Assembly (NCBI GenBank): GCA_964535405.1
Contig: CAZHUG010000071.1
Coordinates: forward strand, 1-9,191
Source of the DNA: Scatomorpha sp964535405
GTDB taxonomy: Bacteria; Bacillota; Clostridia; Oscillospirales; Oscillospiraceae
Direction of reading: 5' to 3'
DNA length: 9,191 bases
The notes under the pieces: generated by a model
Told to the model about the DNA's origin: nothing
The model's database searches: none
The model's input: the letters and a program-made list of their open reading frames with translations, nothing else
Part shown: piece by piece, positions 1 through 6,781 of the stretch
Layout of the letters: the number at the start of each line of letters is the position of its first letter
Position numbering within the stretch: position 1 is the stretch's first letter
Position numbers and translations under genes: made by a program

Positions 1-99
1 CAAGGGTGTGGGCAGATTAAATTGCGCTTGAAACCTTGGGACATTCCTGCATCGCGGATGGCATTAAGAGGAATTATCCTCTTTGTTGATAGAAAATAG
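1..99 (+). CDS. Possible C-terminal end of a gene entering from the left
   Basis: Frame 1 is open from the first base to a TAG at 97-99 and would encode the last 32 residues of a protein, with a plausible mixed composition ending in LRGIILFVDRK. The other two plus-strand frames close within the first 30 bases. I do not recognise a family. A run of 32 open codons can easily occur by chance, so this is weak evidence. If real, the gene ends 37 bases before the next start, which would place the cysteine hydrolase gene inside a longer operon and would explain why no convincing promoter is visible before it. Confidence 0.35.
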   Translation, partial: QGCGQIKLRLKPWDIPASRMALRGIILFVDRK

Positions 100-103
100 A
101 TAA

Positions 104-130
104 ATCTCCTTTATCCTTATGGAAGGAGAT
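104..130 (+). promoter_or_regulatory. Hairpin covering the ribosome binding site of the hydrolase gene
   Basis: ATCTCCTT at 104-111 is perfectly complementary to AAGGAGAT at 123-130, giving an 8-bp stem with an 11-nt loop. The right arm contains the whole Shine-Dalgarno sequence (AAGGAG, 123-128) that serves the ATG at 137. In the folded state ribosome access would be reduced. Part of the complementarity is expected by chance because SD sequences are short and purine-rich, but the pairing runs past the SD core. Regulation by this fold is inference. A second small stem (66-72 with 77-83, AAGAGGA/TCCTCTT) lies just upstream. Confidence 0.4.
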
Positions 131-136
131 GATTTT

Positions 137-742
137 ATGAAGCACGTTTCAGTTTACATTCTGCTTTCACGCTCGGGAACCATGTTTTCGCGGGCAATAC
201 ATACAGCCACATCGGCGACCGGAAATTATACGCACGCTTCACTTTGCGTTCAAGTCGGCGACACGCCTCATATATATAGCTTTGCGCGGCGCTACCCACG
301 ACTGCCCTTACCCGCGGGCATGATTCGCGAGGATGGCCCGGCGGGGTTTTTTGCCCTTCATCCGGAAACGCCCTGCGCGCTCTATAAGCTTGAGCTTCCC
401 AACAGAGTCAGCGCCAAGGTTTTGGCCATTGTTGATAAAATGTTTCAAAAAAACAAGAAATATCGCTATAGTATAATAGGAACTGCACTTTGTGGGCTGG
501 ACATTGCGCACGAAAGGCGTTATTATTATTTTTGTTCCCAGTTCGTGGCTGATGTGCTGGAAAAAGCAGGCGCACTGAGCCTGCCCAAGGAACCGTCACT
601 GATGATGCCCACAGATTACGAACACATGCCCGAGCTGAAACAGGTCTATCAAGGGCCTGTCGGCGGTATATTGCCGCTCGGAGATGATTGGGGTCCGGAG
701 GGGTTGGAATATGTCTTCCCGCCAGAAGCGGCAGCTATCTGA
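137..742 (+). CDS. Papain-like / NlpC-P60-superfamily cysteine hydrolase (YiiX/YycO-like), uncharacterised
   Basis: This is a 201-residue soluble protein with no signal peptide. It opens with a short strand and the segment ILLSRSGTMFSRAI. Then come THASL with a candidate catalytic His33, an HIYSFAR strand (residues 45-51), and near residue 131 YYFCSQFVADVLEKAG with a candidate nucleophile Cys133 at the start of a helix. The order His before Cys matches the circularly permuted papain-like group (YiiX/YebB type) rather than classical NlpC/P60, where Cys comes first. Such proteins are predicted amidases or peptidases acting on envelope peptides or lipids; the substrate here is unknown. I chose the ATG at 137 because AAGGAG stands 8 bases before it; an ATG at 119 has no ribosome binding site. 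The next gene starts inside its last 32 bases, implying translational coupling. The family call is fairly sure and the activity is inferred. Confidence 0.75.
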   Translation: MKHVSVYILLSRSGTMFSRAIHTATSATGNYTHASLCVQVGDTPHIYSFARRYPRLPLPAGMIREDGPAGFFALHPETPCALYKLELPNRVSAKVLAIVDKMFQKNKKYRYSIIGTALCGLDIAHERRYYYFCSQFVADVLEKAGALSLPKEPSLMMPTDYEHMPELKQVYQGPVGGILPLGDDWGPEGLEYVFPPEAAAI

Positions 743-1442
743 ACAAAATAAAAAGCTTATTGCCGGCAGTTCTGTGGCGGTGTTCATTCTGCTTACGCTT
801 TTGGTGTTTTGGTTTGTCGGCAGACCCATGCTCCAATTCGTCTCGGAGCCGGACCGCTTCCGTGATTGGGTTGACAACGGCGGTATAATGAGTCGTGTCT
901 GGTTTCTTGGAATGCTGCTTTTGCAGGTTTTTGTCGCCATAATCCCCGGGGAGCCGTTTGAGATTGGCGCGGGCTACGCCTTTGGTGCGCTTGAGGGCAC
1001 ACTCCTGTGCATTTTAGGCACGGCAATCGGCAGTATGCTGGTGTATTTTTTCGTCAGACACTTTGGCGTTCATGCTGTTGAAATCTTTTTTTCCAGAGAG
1101 AAAATTAACTCTCTGCGTTTTTTGCGAAGCGAAAGACGACGCAACACTCTGGTGTTCCTTCTGGTACTCATTCCGGGTACGCCGAAGGATCTGCTGGGCT
1201 ATTTTGTGCCGCTCACCGGCATGCGCCCGCTCACCTGGCTTTTTATCACCAGCGTGGCGAGAATACCGTCAATCATAACATCTACTATTGGCGGCGACGC
1301 GTTGGGCATGAAAAACTACGTGTTTGCCGCTGTCGCTCTTGGAATAACCCTGCTAATAAGCGGCACGGGTTTATTGATCTACCGCAGAATCTGCCGAAGG
1401 CATGACAAGAATGTAAACGAGGAGGACGACACGTATGTCTGA
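711..1442 (+). CDS. TVP38/TMEM64 (VTT domain) integral membrane protein
   Basis: This 243-residue multi-pass protein has a basic N-terminus followed by a membrane segment at about 18-37. Further hydrophobic segments lie at about 62-80, 95-116, 147-168, 175-195 and 203-223, and the tail is basic then acidic. Signature VTT motifs are visible: EIGAGYAFG at 84-92 after the re-entrant PG at 79-80, and LIPGTPKDLLGYF at 153-165 followed by PLTGM. Conserved Arg184 and Pro186 lie in the SVARIPS segment. VTT proteins (DedA superfamily) are linked to lipid handling such as scramblase or flippase activity; the bacterial TVP38 branch is poorly characterised. The start at 711 has GGAGGGG 7 bases upstream; the ATG at 684 lacks this. 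The 32-base overlap with the hydrolase gene and 8-base overlap with the response regulator suggest one operon. The family is sure and the role open. Confidence 0.9.
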   Translation: MSSRQKRQLSEQNKKLIAGSSVAVFILLTLLVFWFVGRPMLQFVSEPDRFRDWVDNGGIMSRVWFLGMLLLQVFVAIIPGEPFEIGAGYAFGALEGTLLCILGTAIGSMLVYFFVRHFGVHAVEIFFSREKINSLRFLRSERRRNTLVFLLVLIPGTPKDLLGYFVPLTGMRPLTWLFITSVARIPSIITSTIGGDALGMKNYVFAAVALGITLLISGTGLLIYRRICRRHDKNVNEEDDTYV

Positions 1443-2109
1443 CAGAATACTGATCGTCGATGACGAGCTGGATATAGTGGACATGCTTGCCAGATATTTT
1501 CGCTCTCTAGGCTATGAGGTGCTGCCCGCACACAGCGGAGCCGAGGCTGTCCGGTTGGCGCAACGCCGTCCGGACATTATTTTACTTGATATAAACATGC
1601 CCGACCTCGGCGGTCTTGAGGTCTGCCGCCTCATAAGGGAGCACATATCCTGCCCTATTATCTTTTTGACGGCAAGGGTTGAGGACAGCGATAAGATAAA
1701 GGGCTTTGCCGCAGGCGGTGACGATTATGTCGTCAAACCCTTTTCCATAGACGAGCTTGGCGCGCGTGTCAGCGCGCACCTGCGCCGCGAGCGGCGTCAT
1801 GCCTCCTCTGCCGAGCTGCACTTCGAGGGTAAGCTGGCGATTAATTACTCGGACAGGGCCGTGTTCTACGCCGGTACGGAGATTCCCTTCGCGCGCAAAG
1901 AATTTGATATCATCGAATACCTCTCCCAGAACCCGGGACTGGTATTTGACAAGGATCACATATACGGGAGTGTCTGGGGTATAGACGGCGAAGGCGATTC
2001 GAACGTGGTGACGGAGCACATTCGGCGCATCCGTGTCAAGTTCTCCGCCGCCGGCTCAAGACAGCACATCGAAACTGTCTGGGGGTGCGGCTATAAATGG
2101 ACAAGATAA
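1435..2109 (+). CDS. OmpR/PhoB-family response regulator
   Basis: This is a full-length 224-residue two-domain transcription factor. The receiver domain (about 3-117) has the acidic pair Asp9/Asp10, the phosphoacceptor Asp52 in LLDINMPD, Thr79 in FLTAR and Lys101 in VVKPF. The winged-helix DNA-binding domain (about 125-223) shows FARKEFDIIEYLSQNPG, the recognition-helix segment VVTEHIRRIRVKF and the C-terminal wing VWGCGYKW. It should be phosphorylated by the kinase encoded next and then bind promoter DNA; its targets are unknown, but self-regulation of this cluster is the usual expectation. The ATG at 1435 follows GAGGAGGAC and overlaps the preceding stop by 8 bases. The kinase gene starts 13 bases before this gene ends, so the pair is almost certainly co-translated. 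No residue of the active site is missing. Confidence 0.96.
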   Translation: MSDRILIVDDELDIVDMLARYFRSLGYEVLPAHSGAEAVRLAQRRPDIILLDINMPDLGGLEVCRLIREHISCPIIFLTARVEDSDKIKGFAAGGDDYVVKPFSIDELGARVSAHLRRERRHASSAELHFEGKLAINYSDRAVFYAGTEIPFARKEFDIIEYLSQNPGLVFDKDHIYGSVWGIDGEGDSNVVTEHIRRIRVKFSAAGSRQHIETVWGCGYKWTR

Positions 2110-3437
2110 AGTGGCGTGAAAAACCCGTACGCGAGCATTACAGGGACATCTCAATCAGCACGGCATTCATGCTCTATGTCGTCGTAGCCGCCGTGATTTC
2201 AACCGCACTCTGCTCAATTTCGCTCAATTTTTTCAATAACAAGCAAAACGAGATGGCCCTAAAATACCGTGACATGGCTCAGGAGTATTTTGTCCCAACC
2301 GGTGGCAGATACAGCGTCAAAAACTCCGAAACTGAGGCTACCTATGTCATTTTCGACGCTACTGGCACAATTTTGGACAGCTTTACTGCCAGCTATTACG
2401 ACACCAATGTGAGCTTTTCCGGGATAAAAACCGATGAGGACTCCCGAAGTGACTCAATAGAAGCGCTTACAATCCTCGTCATGCCGAACTACAGTGCCAA
2501 GGACACCATTATATCCCGCACAATGTCTATTGCGGAGGCTTTGTGTATTCCTTTGTTTTACCTCTCCGCTCTGGTCATCTGCGCCAGCAGCTTCTATCGG
2601 CGCAAACTCAAAGAGCCGATTGAAACCCTCGACGCGGCCTCAGAGCGTATAGCCGAAAACGACCTTGACTTCACGATCGAAGCAAAGACTCAAAACGAGC
2701 TTGGCAGACTGTGCAGCTCGTTTGAAAAAATGCGCGGAGCACTGGTTGAGAACAACAGCGAGATGTGGCGGCAGATGGAGGAGCGGCGCAGACTAAACGC
2801 CGCATTCTCCCACGATCTTCGCACCCCGCTCACGGTGCTCAAGGGTCACGCCTCGATGCTCGCCTCCTCGCTTCCGGACGGCAAGGCCACGCGTGCCGAG
2901 GCCGCCGAGGAGATTCGCGTCATGCAGACTCACATTGCGCGAATGGAGAACTATGTTGACGCCATGACCCGTCTCCAGCGTCTTGAGGATGCCGAGATAC
3001 ACCGCCGAGCCGTTGACTTGAGCTTTTTTTGCTCCGCGCTTCACGATTCCGCTCAAATAATTTGCGGGGATAAAGCCGTGAAGCTGTCTGTATCGGGTTC
3101 TGAGAAATCTGCTAACATCGATCCGGATATTGTCATGCAGGTCTGTGAAAACATGCTCTCAAACAGCTCCCGTCACGCAGCATCAAGCGTATATGTGACT
3201 GTGTTCTCTGATAAGGAGACATTCTCGGTGACGGTTGAGGACGACGGACCCGGTTTCTCCATCGAAGCGCTGGACAAAGCCACCTCGCCATTTTACAAGG
3301 GCAGAGAGGAAGGCCCGGCGCACCTCGGCCTGGGGCTGAACATATGCAATATCCTGACCCACCGCCACGGCGGCAGTCTGCATGTCGGCAACAGCAAGCT
3401 TGGCGCGACTGTCACCGCCAAATTTTCTAGTCTGTGA
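2097..3437 (+). CDS. Membrane sensor histidine kinase (HAMP, HisKA, HATPase)
   Basis: This 446-residue kinase forms a pair with the preceding regulator. Transmembrane helix 1 is at about 20-43 and helix 2 at about 144-166. Between them is an extracytoplasmic sensor region of about 100 residues that I cannot assign to a family, though ATYVIFDATGTILDS (81-95) is PAS/Cache-like in style. A HAMP linker follows (about 167-220, with Pro174 and the NELGRLCSSFEKM segment). The dimerisation box is FSHDLRTPLT with phosphorylated His239. The ATPase domain has its N box at ENMLSNS (Asn352, Asn356), DDGPGF at 382-387 and HLGLGL at 409-414. All catalytic boxes are intact. The ATG at 2097 follows GGGGGTG. 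The signal is unknown; linkage to an envelope hydrolase and a VTT protein makes an envelope cue the simplest guess. The stop codon overlaps the ribosome binding site of the next gene. Confidence 0.95.
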   Translation: MDKIKWREKPVREHYRDISISTAFMLYVVVAAVISTALCSISLNFFNNKQNEMALKYRDMAQEYFVPTGGRYSVKNSETEATYVIFDATGTILDSFTASYYDTNVSFSGIKTDEDSRSDSIEALTILVMPNYSAKDTIISRTMSIAEALCIPLFYLSALVICASSFYRRKLKEPIETLDAASERIAENDLDFTIEAKTQNELGRLCSSFEKMRGALVENNSEMWRQMEERRRLNAAFSHDLRTPLTVLKGHASMLASSLPDGKATRAEAAEEIRVMQTHIARMENYVDAMTRLQRLEDAEIHRRAVDLSFFCSALHDSAQIICGDKAVKLSVSGSEKSANIDPDIVMQVCENMLSNSSRHAASSVYVTVFSDKETFSVTVEDDGPGFSIEALDKATSPFYKGREEGPAHLGLGLNICNILTHRHGGSLHVGNSKLGATVTAKFSSL

Positions 3438-3444
3438 GGAAATC

Positions 3445-4317
3445 ATGCACTACGTAGACGCAAAGGGAATACTCTCCGCAAACAACGTAATGAACATCTA
3501 TCGCGGCTGCTCACACGGCTGCATCTACTGCGACTCGCGCAGCCATTGCTACAATATGCAACACGATTTTGAGGATATAGAGGTCAAACGCAATGCGCCG
3601 GAGCTGCTGGAGGACGCATTGCGGCGCAGGCGTGCCCGCTGCATGGTATCCACAGGCGCAATGTGCGACCCATATCTGCATATAGAAAAAACCGAGCGCC
3701 TGACACGGCGCTGTCTTGAGATTATTGACCGTCTGAGCTTCGGCGTTTCAATTATCACGAAGTCCGATCTCATTTTGCGCGATCTGGACCTGCTGCGCAG
3801 CATAAACGAGCACAGTAAATGTGTCGTCGCCATGACTCTGACCACCTATGACGAGGAGCTCTGCCGGGTTTTGGAGCCGAAGGTCTGCACGACGCGCCGC
3901 CGTTTTGAGACTCTGTGCGCCTTGCGCGATGCGGGCATCCCGACCGTGGTGTGGCTCACCCCCGCCCTGCCCTTCATAAATGACACGGAGGAAAACCTCC
4001 GAGGCCTGCTCGACTACTGCTTCCAGGCCGAGGTTCGCGGCATCATAAGCTTTGGCAGCTTCGGCGTCACACTCAGGCAGGGCGACCGGGAATATTTTTA
4101 TGCTAATCTCGACCGGAGCTTTCCCGGCATGAAGCAGCACTACATTAAAAGTTTCGGCGACTCATATGAGTGTCCCAGCCCCAATTCCGCCCAACTCATG
4201 AGGATACTGCTCAAGCAGTGCAAGGCGCGCGGCGTGATGACCTCCACCGACAGTATTTTCAAATACGCCATGGAATTTGAGGACAAGCTCGCCGCACAGC
4301 AAATGAGCCTTTTTTGA
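3445..4317 (+). CDS. SPL-family radical SAM protein with a clamp-binding-like C-terminus
   Basis: This is a 290-residue protein. The iron-sulfur cluster motif CxxxCxxC is at Cys22, Cys26 and Cys29 within YRGCSHGCIYCDSR. It continues with VSTGAMCDPYLHIEK (68-82), IITKSDLILRD (103-113) and the VLEPKV segment (142-147), all typical of the spore-photoproduct-lyase-like branch of radical SAM enzymes (Rv2578c/SplB-like). Classic spore photoproduct lyase is longer, so I do not call it splB. The reaction is unknown; a nucleic acid substrate is plausible. The last five residues, QMSLF, fit the bacterial sliding-clamp binding consensus QL(S/D)LF. I chose the ATG at 3445 because GAGGA stands just before it and the protein aligns naturally from MHYVDAKGIL; the upstream ATG at 3382 lies deep inside the kinase gene. 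It begins 7 bases after the kinase stop. Confidence 0.88.
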   Translation: MHYVDAKGILSANNVMNIYRGCSHGCIYCDSRSHCYNMQHDFEDIEVKRNAPELLEDALRRRRARCMVSTGAMCDPYLHIEKTERLTRRCLEIIDRLSFGVSIITKSDLILRDLDLLRSINEHSKCVVAMTLTTYDEELCRVLEPKVCTTRRRFETLCALRDAGIPTVVWLTPALPFINDTEENLRGLLDYCFQAEVRGIISFGSFGVTLRQGDREYFYANLDRSFPGMKQHYIKSFGDSYECPSPNSAQLMRILLKQCKARGVMTSTDSIFKYAMEFEDKLAAQQMSLF

Positions 4318-4337
4318 AGGGAGAACCCGCTAATCAT

Positions 4338-5261
4338 ATGAAATATTATTTTGCACCTCTGGAGGGTGTCACGGGCTATGCCTTCCGCCTTGCCCATGCG
4401 AGATATTTTTCGCCGGCGGACAAATACTTCACACCCTTTTTCTCGCCCACGCATACCCGCCAGCTTACGCCTCGCGACATTCGCGAGCTTTCTGCGGAGC
4501 ACAACCGGGGCATCTGCTGCGTGCCGCAGATCATGGCAAAGGACGCAGGTGACTTTCTCTGGGCTGTCGAGCAGCTCGCCGGCATGGGCTACCGCGAGGT
4601 AAACCTCAATCTGGGCTGTCCTTCCGGCACCGTCTCCGCCAAGGGCAAGGGCTCTGGCTTTTTGGGAAAACTGAGCGAGCTGGACATTTTTCTGGAGGAG
4701 GTCTACTCTAAAACGCCTGTGCCAATCTCGATAAAAACGCGCTTAGGCTTAGCAGAGCCGGAGGAATTTCTGAAAATACTGGAAATTTACAATAAGTATC
4801 CCATCCATGAACTGACGATCCACCCGCGCGTGCAGAAGGATTTCTATAAAAACACGCCGAGGATGGACGCATTTGCCAGAGCGTATGCCGGCAGCGCCGC
4901 GGCAGTCTGCTATAACGGCGACCTGTTCGCGCCTGAGGATGTGCTCGCACTGGGCGAGCGCTTTCCGGAGCTTCCCGCAGTCATGCTCGGCCGCGGCGCT
5001 GTCAGAAACCCCGGCATGTTCGGCACTCTGCGCGGAGAGCCTGCCCCAAAGCGCGCGGCACTGCGCGAGTTTCACGACGAGCTTTTTGAAGCTTACTGTC
5101 TGGATTTCGGCTCTGTCCATAACGCCATGCACCGCATGAAGGAGCTTTGGAGCTATCTTATCGTGCAGTTTCCAAATTCAGAAAAGGAGATTAAAAGACT
5201 CAGAAAATCTCGCACGTCGGCAGATTACAGCTCTGCTGTGGACGATATATTCAGAACATAA
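4338..5261 (+). CDS. tRNA-dihydrouridine synthase family protein
   Basis: This 307-residue FMN-dependent TIM-barrel enzyme reduces uridine to dihydrouridine in tRNA. Visible motifs, in order: YFAPLEGVTGYAFR at the N-terminus (FMN phosphate and ring contacts); VNLNLGCPSGTV with the catalytic proton donor Cys94; ISIKTRLGL with Lys133; LTIHPRVQKDFY with His162; YNGDLF at 192-197; and the phosphate-binding VMLGRGAVRNP at 215-225. The length is typical of short clostridial Dus proteins. Which of the DusA/B/C-like classes it follows, and which tRNA positions it modifies, cannot be read here. The start at 4338 gives the family-typical MKYYFAPLEG; GGGAG at 4319-4323 lies 14 bases upstream, a rather long spacing. 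A TTG at 4314 would overlap the preceding stop but has no ribosome binding site. It is the last gene of the run, followed at once by a strong terminator. Confidence 0.93.
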   Translation: MKYYFAPLEGVTGYAFRLAHARYFSPADKYFTPFFSPTHTRQLTPRDIRELSAEHNRGICCVPQIMAKDAGDFLWAVEQLAGMGYREVNLNLGCPSGTVSAKGKGSGFLGKLSELDIFLEEVYSKTPVPISIKTRLGLAEPEEFLKILEIYNKYPIHELTIHPRVQKDFYKNTPRMDAFARAYAGSAAAVCYNGDLFAPEDVLALGERFPELPAVMLGRGAVRNPGMFGTLRGEPAPKRAALREFHDELFEAYCLDFGSVHNAMHRMKELWSYLIVQFPNSEKEIKRLRKSRTSADYSSAVDDIFRT

Positions 5262-5264
5262 AAG

Positions 5265-5302
5265 AAGCAAAACGGATACCATTTTTGGTATCCGTTTTGC
5301 TT
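5265..5302. terminator. Bidirectional intrinsic terminator between converging operons
   Basis: AAGCAAAACGGATACC (5265-5280) and its exact reverse complement (5287-5302) form a perfect 16-bp stem with a 6-nt loop. It starts 3 bases after the Dus stop codon. On the plus strand the stem's own TTTTGCTTT supplies the U-rich end. On the minus strand the stem is followed by TTCTTTTATG. It therefore suits termination of both the plus-strand run and the minus-strand rhomboid operon, whose stop is at 5341. The remaining bases to 5340 show nothing else. Confidence 0.9.
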
Positions 5303-5340
5303 TGCGCCGATAACTGGAGCCTTATTGAGACGCGATATCG

Positions 5341-5904
5341 TCAGCTATACCTTGCGTTATATCCAAGCACCGCCCCGCACAGGCCGCCGATAATATGCGT
5401 GAGCTGCGACACGCTGTCCTTCGTGAGCAGACCGGCCAACACCTCGCCGCCTATGTAGAACACAATCACCAGAATCAGCGTCAGCGGTATATCGCCGTGG
5501 CTCATGCCCGACAGCGATGCCATCACGATGAGCATGAATACGATGCCCGAGGCGCCGAGAAGCCCGACATTGGGGAAAAACACCCACTGCACGAGCCCGG
5601 AGACGAAGGCTGTCACCACAACCGCGATAAGCAGTCTGCGGCTTCCGTAGCGCTCCTCCATAGGCGGGCCGATCACGAGCAGCATCAGCATATTGCCGAT
5701 ATAGTGATCCCAGCCCGAGTGCCCCAGAACGTGAAGAAAAAATCTCGGATAGGTCCAGAAATCAGTCAGCGACGAGCGGTAGACGCAGAAGTATTTTGTC
5801 GTCGATGCGCCGTCTGTCAGCACTCCCGCAAGCAGGGAGGCAAGGCTTAGAAATGCGAAGGTCAAAATGACGGGCGAGTTATACGATATCCGTTTGAATC
5901 TCAT
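5341..5904 (-). CDS. Rhomboid-family intramembrane serine protease
   Basis: This is a 187-residue polytopic membrane protein. The rhomboid hallmarks are present: H67 and N71 in GWDHYIGNMLML (the oxyanion HxxxN motif, with H58 and H62 nearby), the nucleophile Ser119 in LLGASGIVFM, and the partner His170 in LTHIIGGLCGAVLGY in the last helix. Membrane segments are at about 12-30, 68-80, 90-110, 115-132, 140-160 and 168-182, giving the six-helix core with little extra. Rhomboids cut transmembrane substrates within the bilayer; the substrate here is unknown. The start codon lies 26 bases inside the end of the pseudouridine synthase gene, with a modest AAAGGTG upstream, so it probably depends on translational coupling. 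It is the last gene before the shared terminator. All catalytic residues are kept, so it is unlikely to be an inactive homologue. Confidence 0.92.
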   Translation of the reverse strand: MRFKRISYNSPVILTFAFLSLASLLAGVLTDGASTTKYFCVYRSSLTDFWTYPRFFLHVLGHSGWDHYIGNMLMLLVIGPPMEERYGSRRLLIAVVVTAFVSGLVQWVFFPNVGLLGASGIVFMLIVMASLSGMSHGDIPLTLILVIVFYIGGEVLAGLLTKDSVSQLTHIIGGLCGAVLGYNARYS

Positions 5905-6781
5905 GTATTTCGAGCACCTTTCTAATATCTTCCGGAAGTGGCGCGCTCGCGATTACCTCCTCGCGCGTCAGCGGATGTATGAGCCGCAGTGCGACCGAAT
6001 GCAGTGCCGGGCGGTCCAGCTGTGTACTCGCCGTACCATAGAGCCTGTCGCCAAAAAGCGGATTGCCCAGCGCGGCAAAGTGCACGCGTATCTGATGCGT
6101 TCTTCCGGTCTCGGGCCGGACACGCAACAGGGTAAGTCCCCCGCCGCTTGCCAGAGTCTCGTAGCGGGTGCGCGAGGGCGCTCCGCTGTCACTCACGCCG
6201 AAGCGCCTCTCCTCACCCACCCGGGATATCGGGCGGTCTATCAGACCGCAGGGCGGCTCCACGAGCCCGACCGCCAACGCGATGTATTCGCGTTTAAAGT
6301 CATCAGTATGTAAAATTCTTCGAATTCTGTCGTGCATGTATCCGGTTTTCGCCGCACACATGAGCCCCGTCGTGCCCCTGTCGAGGCGGTTTACCGGATG
6401 AAATGGCGTATTCGTGCCCAGATATGCCGCGACGGCAGATCCAAGCGTCGGCTCGCCCCTGTCGGACTTGCCGTGCACCGCCACGCCGGCGGGCTTATTG
6501 ATGATGAGGATGTCCTCATCCTCCCAAATCACATCCAGCCTCGCGCCACCCGGCGTGAAGCTGCCGCGACGGCGGTCGCCGACCTCCACAGTCAGCTTGT
6601 CAAGGGCGCGGACAGTGTCAATCGTCCTTGCGGGCTCTCCGTTTATGCGCACCGTCCCCTCGCGGGACTTCAGCCGCGTCACCAGTCCGGCAGAAAGGCC
6701 GAGCTCGCGCTGGAGAATGCTGCGCACGCGCCGTCCGTCGAGCGCGGCGGGAACGATATATTCAAGTGTCCTGCGGCTCAC
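5879..6781 (-). CDS. RluA-family pseudouridine synthase
   Basis: This 300-residue enzyme isomerises uridine to pseudouridine in rRNA or tRNA. An S4-like RNA-binding region occupies about 14-67 (LDGRRVRSILQRELGLS...VRINGEPA). The catalytic domain follows with ILIINKPAGVAVH (91-103). Motif II is HPVNRLDRGTTGLM with catalytic Asp134. Further motifs are FKREYIALAVG and the C-terminal RVRPETGRTHQIRVHFA, then GNPLFGDRLYG. This is the standard RluA/C/D layout, but the target site cannot be told from sequence. The start is a GTG at 6781-6779 that overlaps the TGA of the macro-domain gene in a GTGA junction, a classic translational-coupling arrangement. The 3' end overlaps the rhomboid start. Confidence 0.94.
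   Translation of the reverse strand: MSRRTLEYIVPAALDGRRVRSILQRELGLSAGLVTRLKSREGTVRINGEPARTIDTVRALDKLTVEVGDRRRGSFTPGGARLDVIWEDEDILIINKPAGVAVHGKSDRGEPTLGSAVAAYLGTNTPFHPVNRLDRGTTGLMCAAKTGYMHDRIRRILHTDDFKREYIALAVGLVEPPCGLIDRPISRVGEERRFGVSDSGAPSRTRYETLASGGGLTLLRVRPETGRTHQIRVHFAALGNPLFGDRLYGTASTQLDRPALHSVALRLIHPLTREEVIASAPLPEDIRKVLEIHEIQTDIV

Noticed and set aside
66..83. Terminator for an upstream gene
   Set aside because: The stem is only 7 bp, A+T-rich, overlaps the open frame at the left edge and is followed by a broken T run, so it is too weak to call.
83..117. SigA promoter before the hydrolase gene
   Set aside because: TTGTTG and TATCCT are present but 23 bases apart, outside the workable spacing, and no better pair is seen.
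3382..3444. Upstream ATG at 3382 for the radical SAM protein
   Set aside because: It would overlap the conserved end of the kinase by 56 bases and lacks a ribosome binding site; the ATG at 3445 has GAGGA and gives the natural N-terminus.
3748..4140. A 130-codon minus-strand frame opposite the radical SAM gene
   Set aside because: It is antisense to conserved radical SAM sequence with no start signal or family resemblance.
3445..4317. Naming the radical SAM gene splB (spore photoproduct lyase)
   Set aside because: It carries the family motif but is shorter than true spore photoproduct lyase and I cannot identify that enzyme's specific catalytic residues, so only the broader family is claimed.
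5395..5850. A 151-codon plus-strand frame opposite the rhomboid gene
   Set aside because: Its composition is His- and Gln-rich, typical of the antisense of a hydrophobic membrane protein, and the rhomboid motifs on the other strand are intact.
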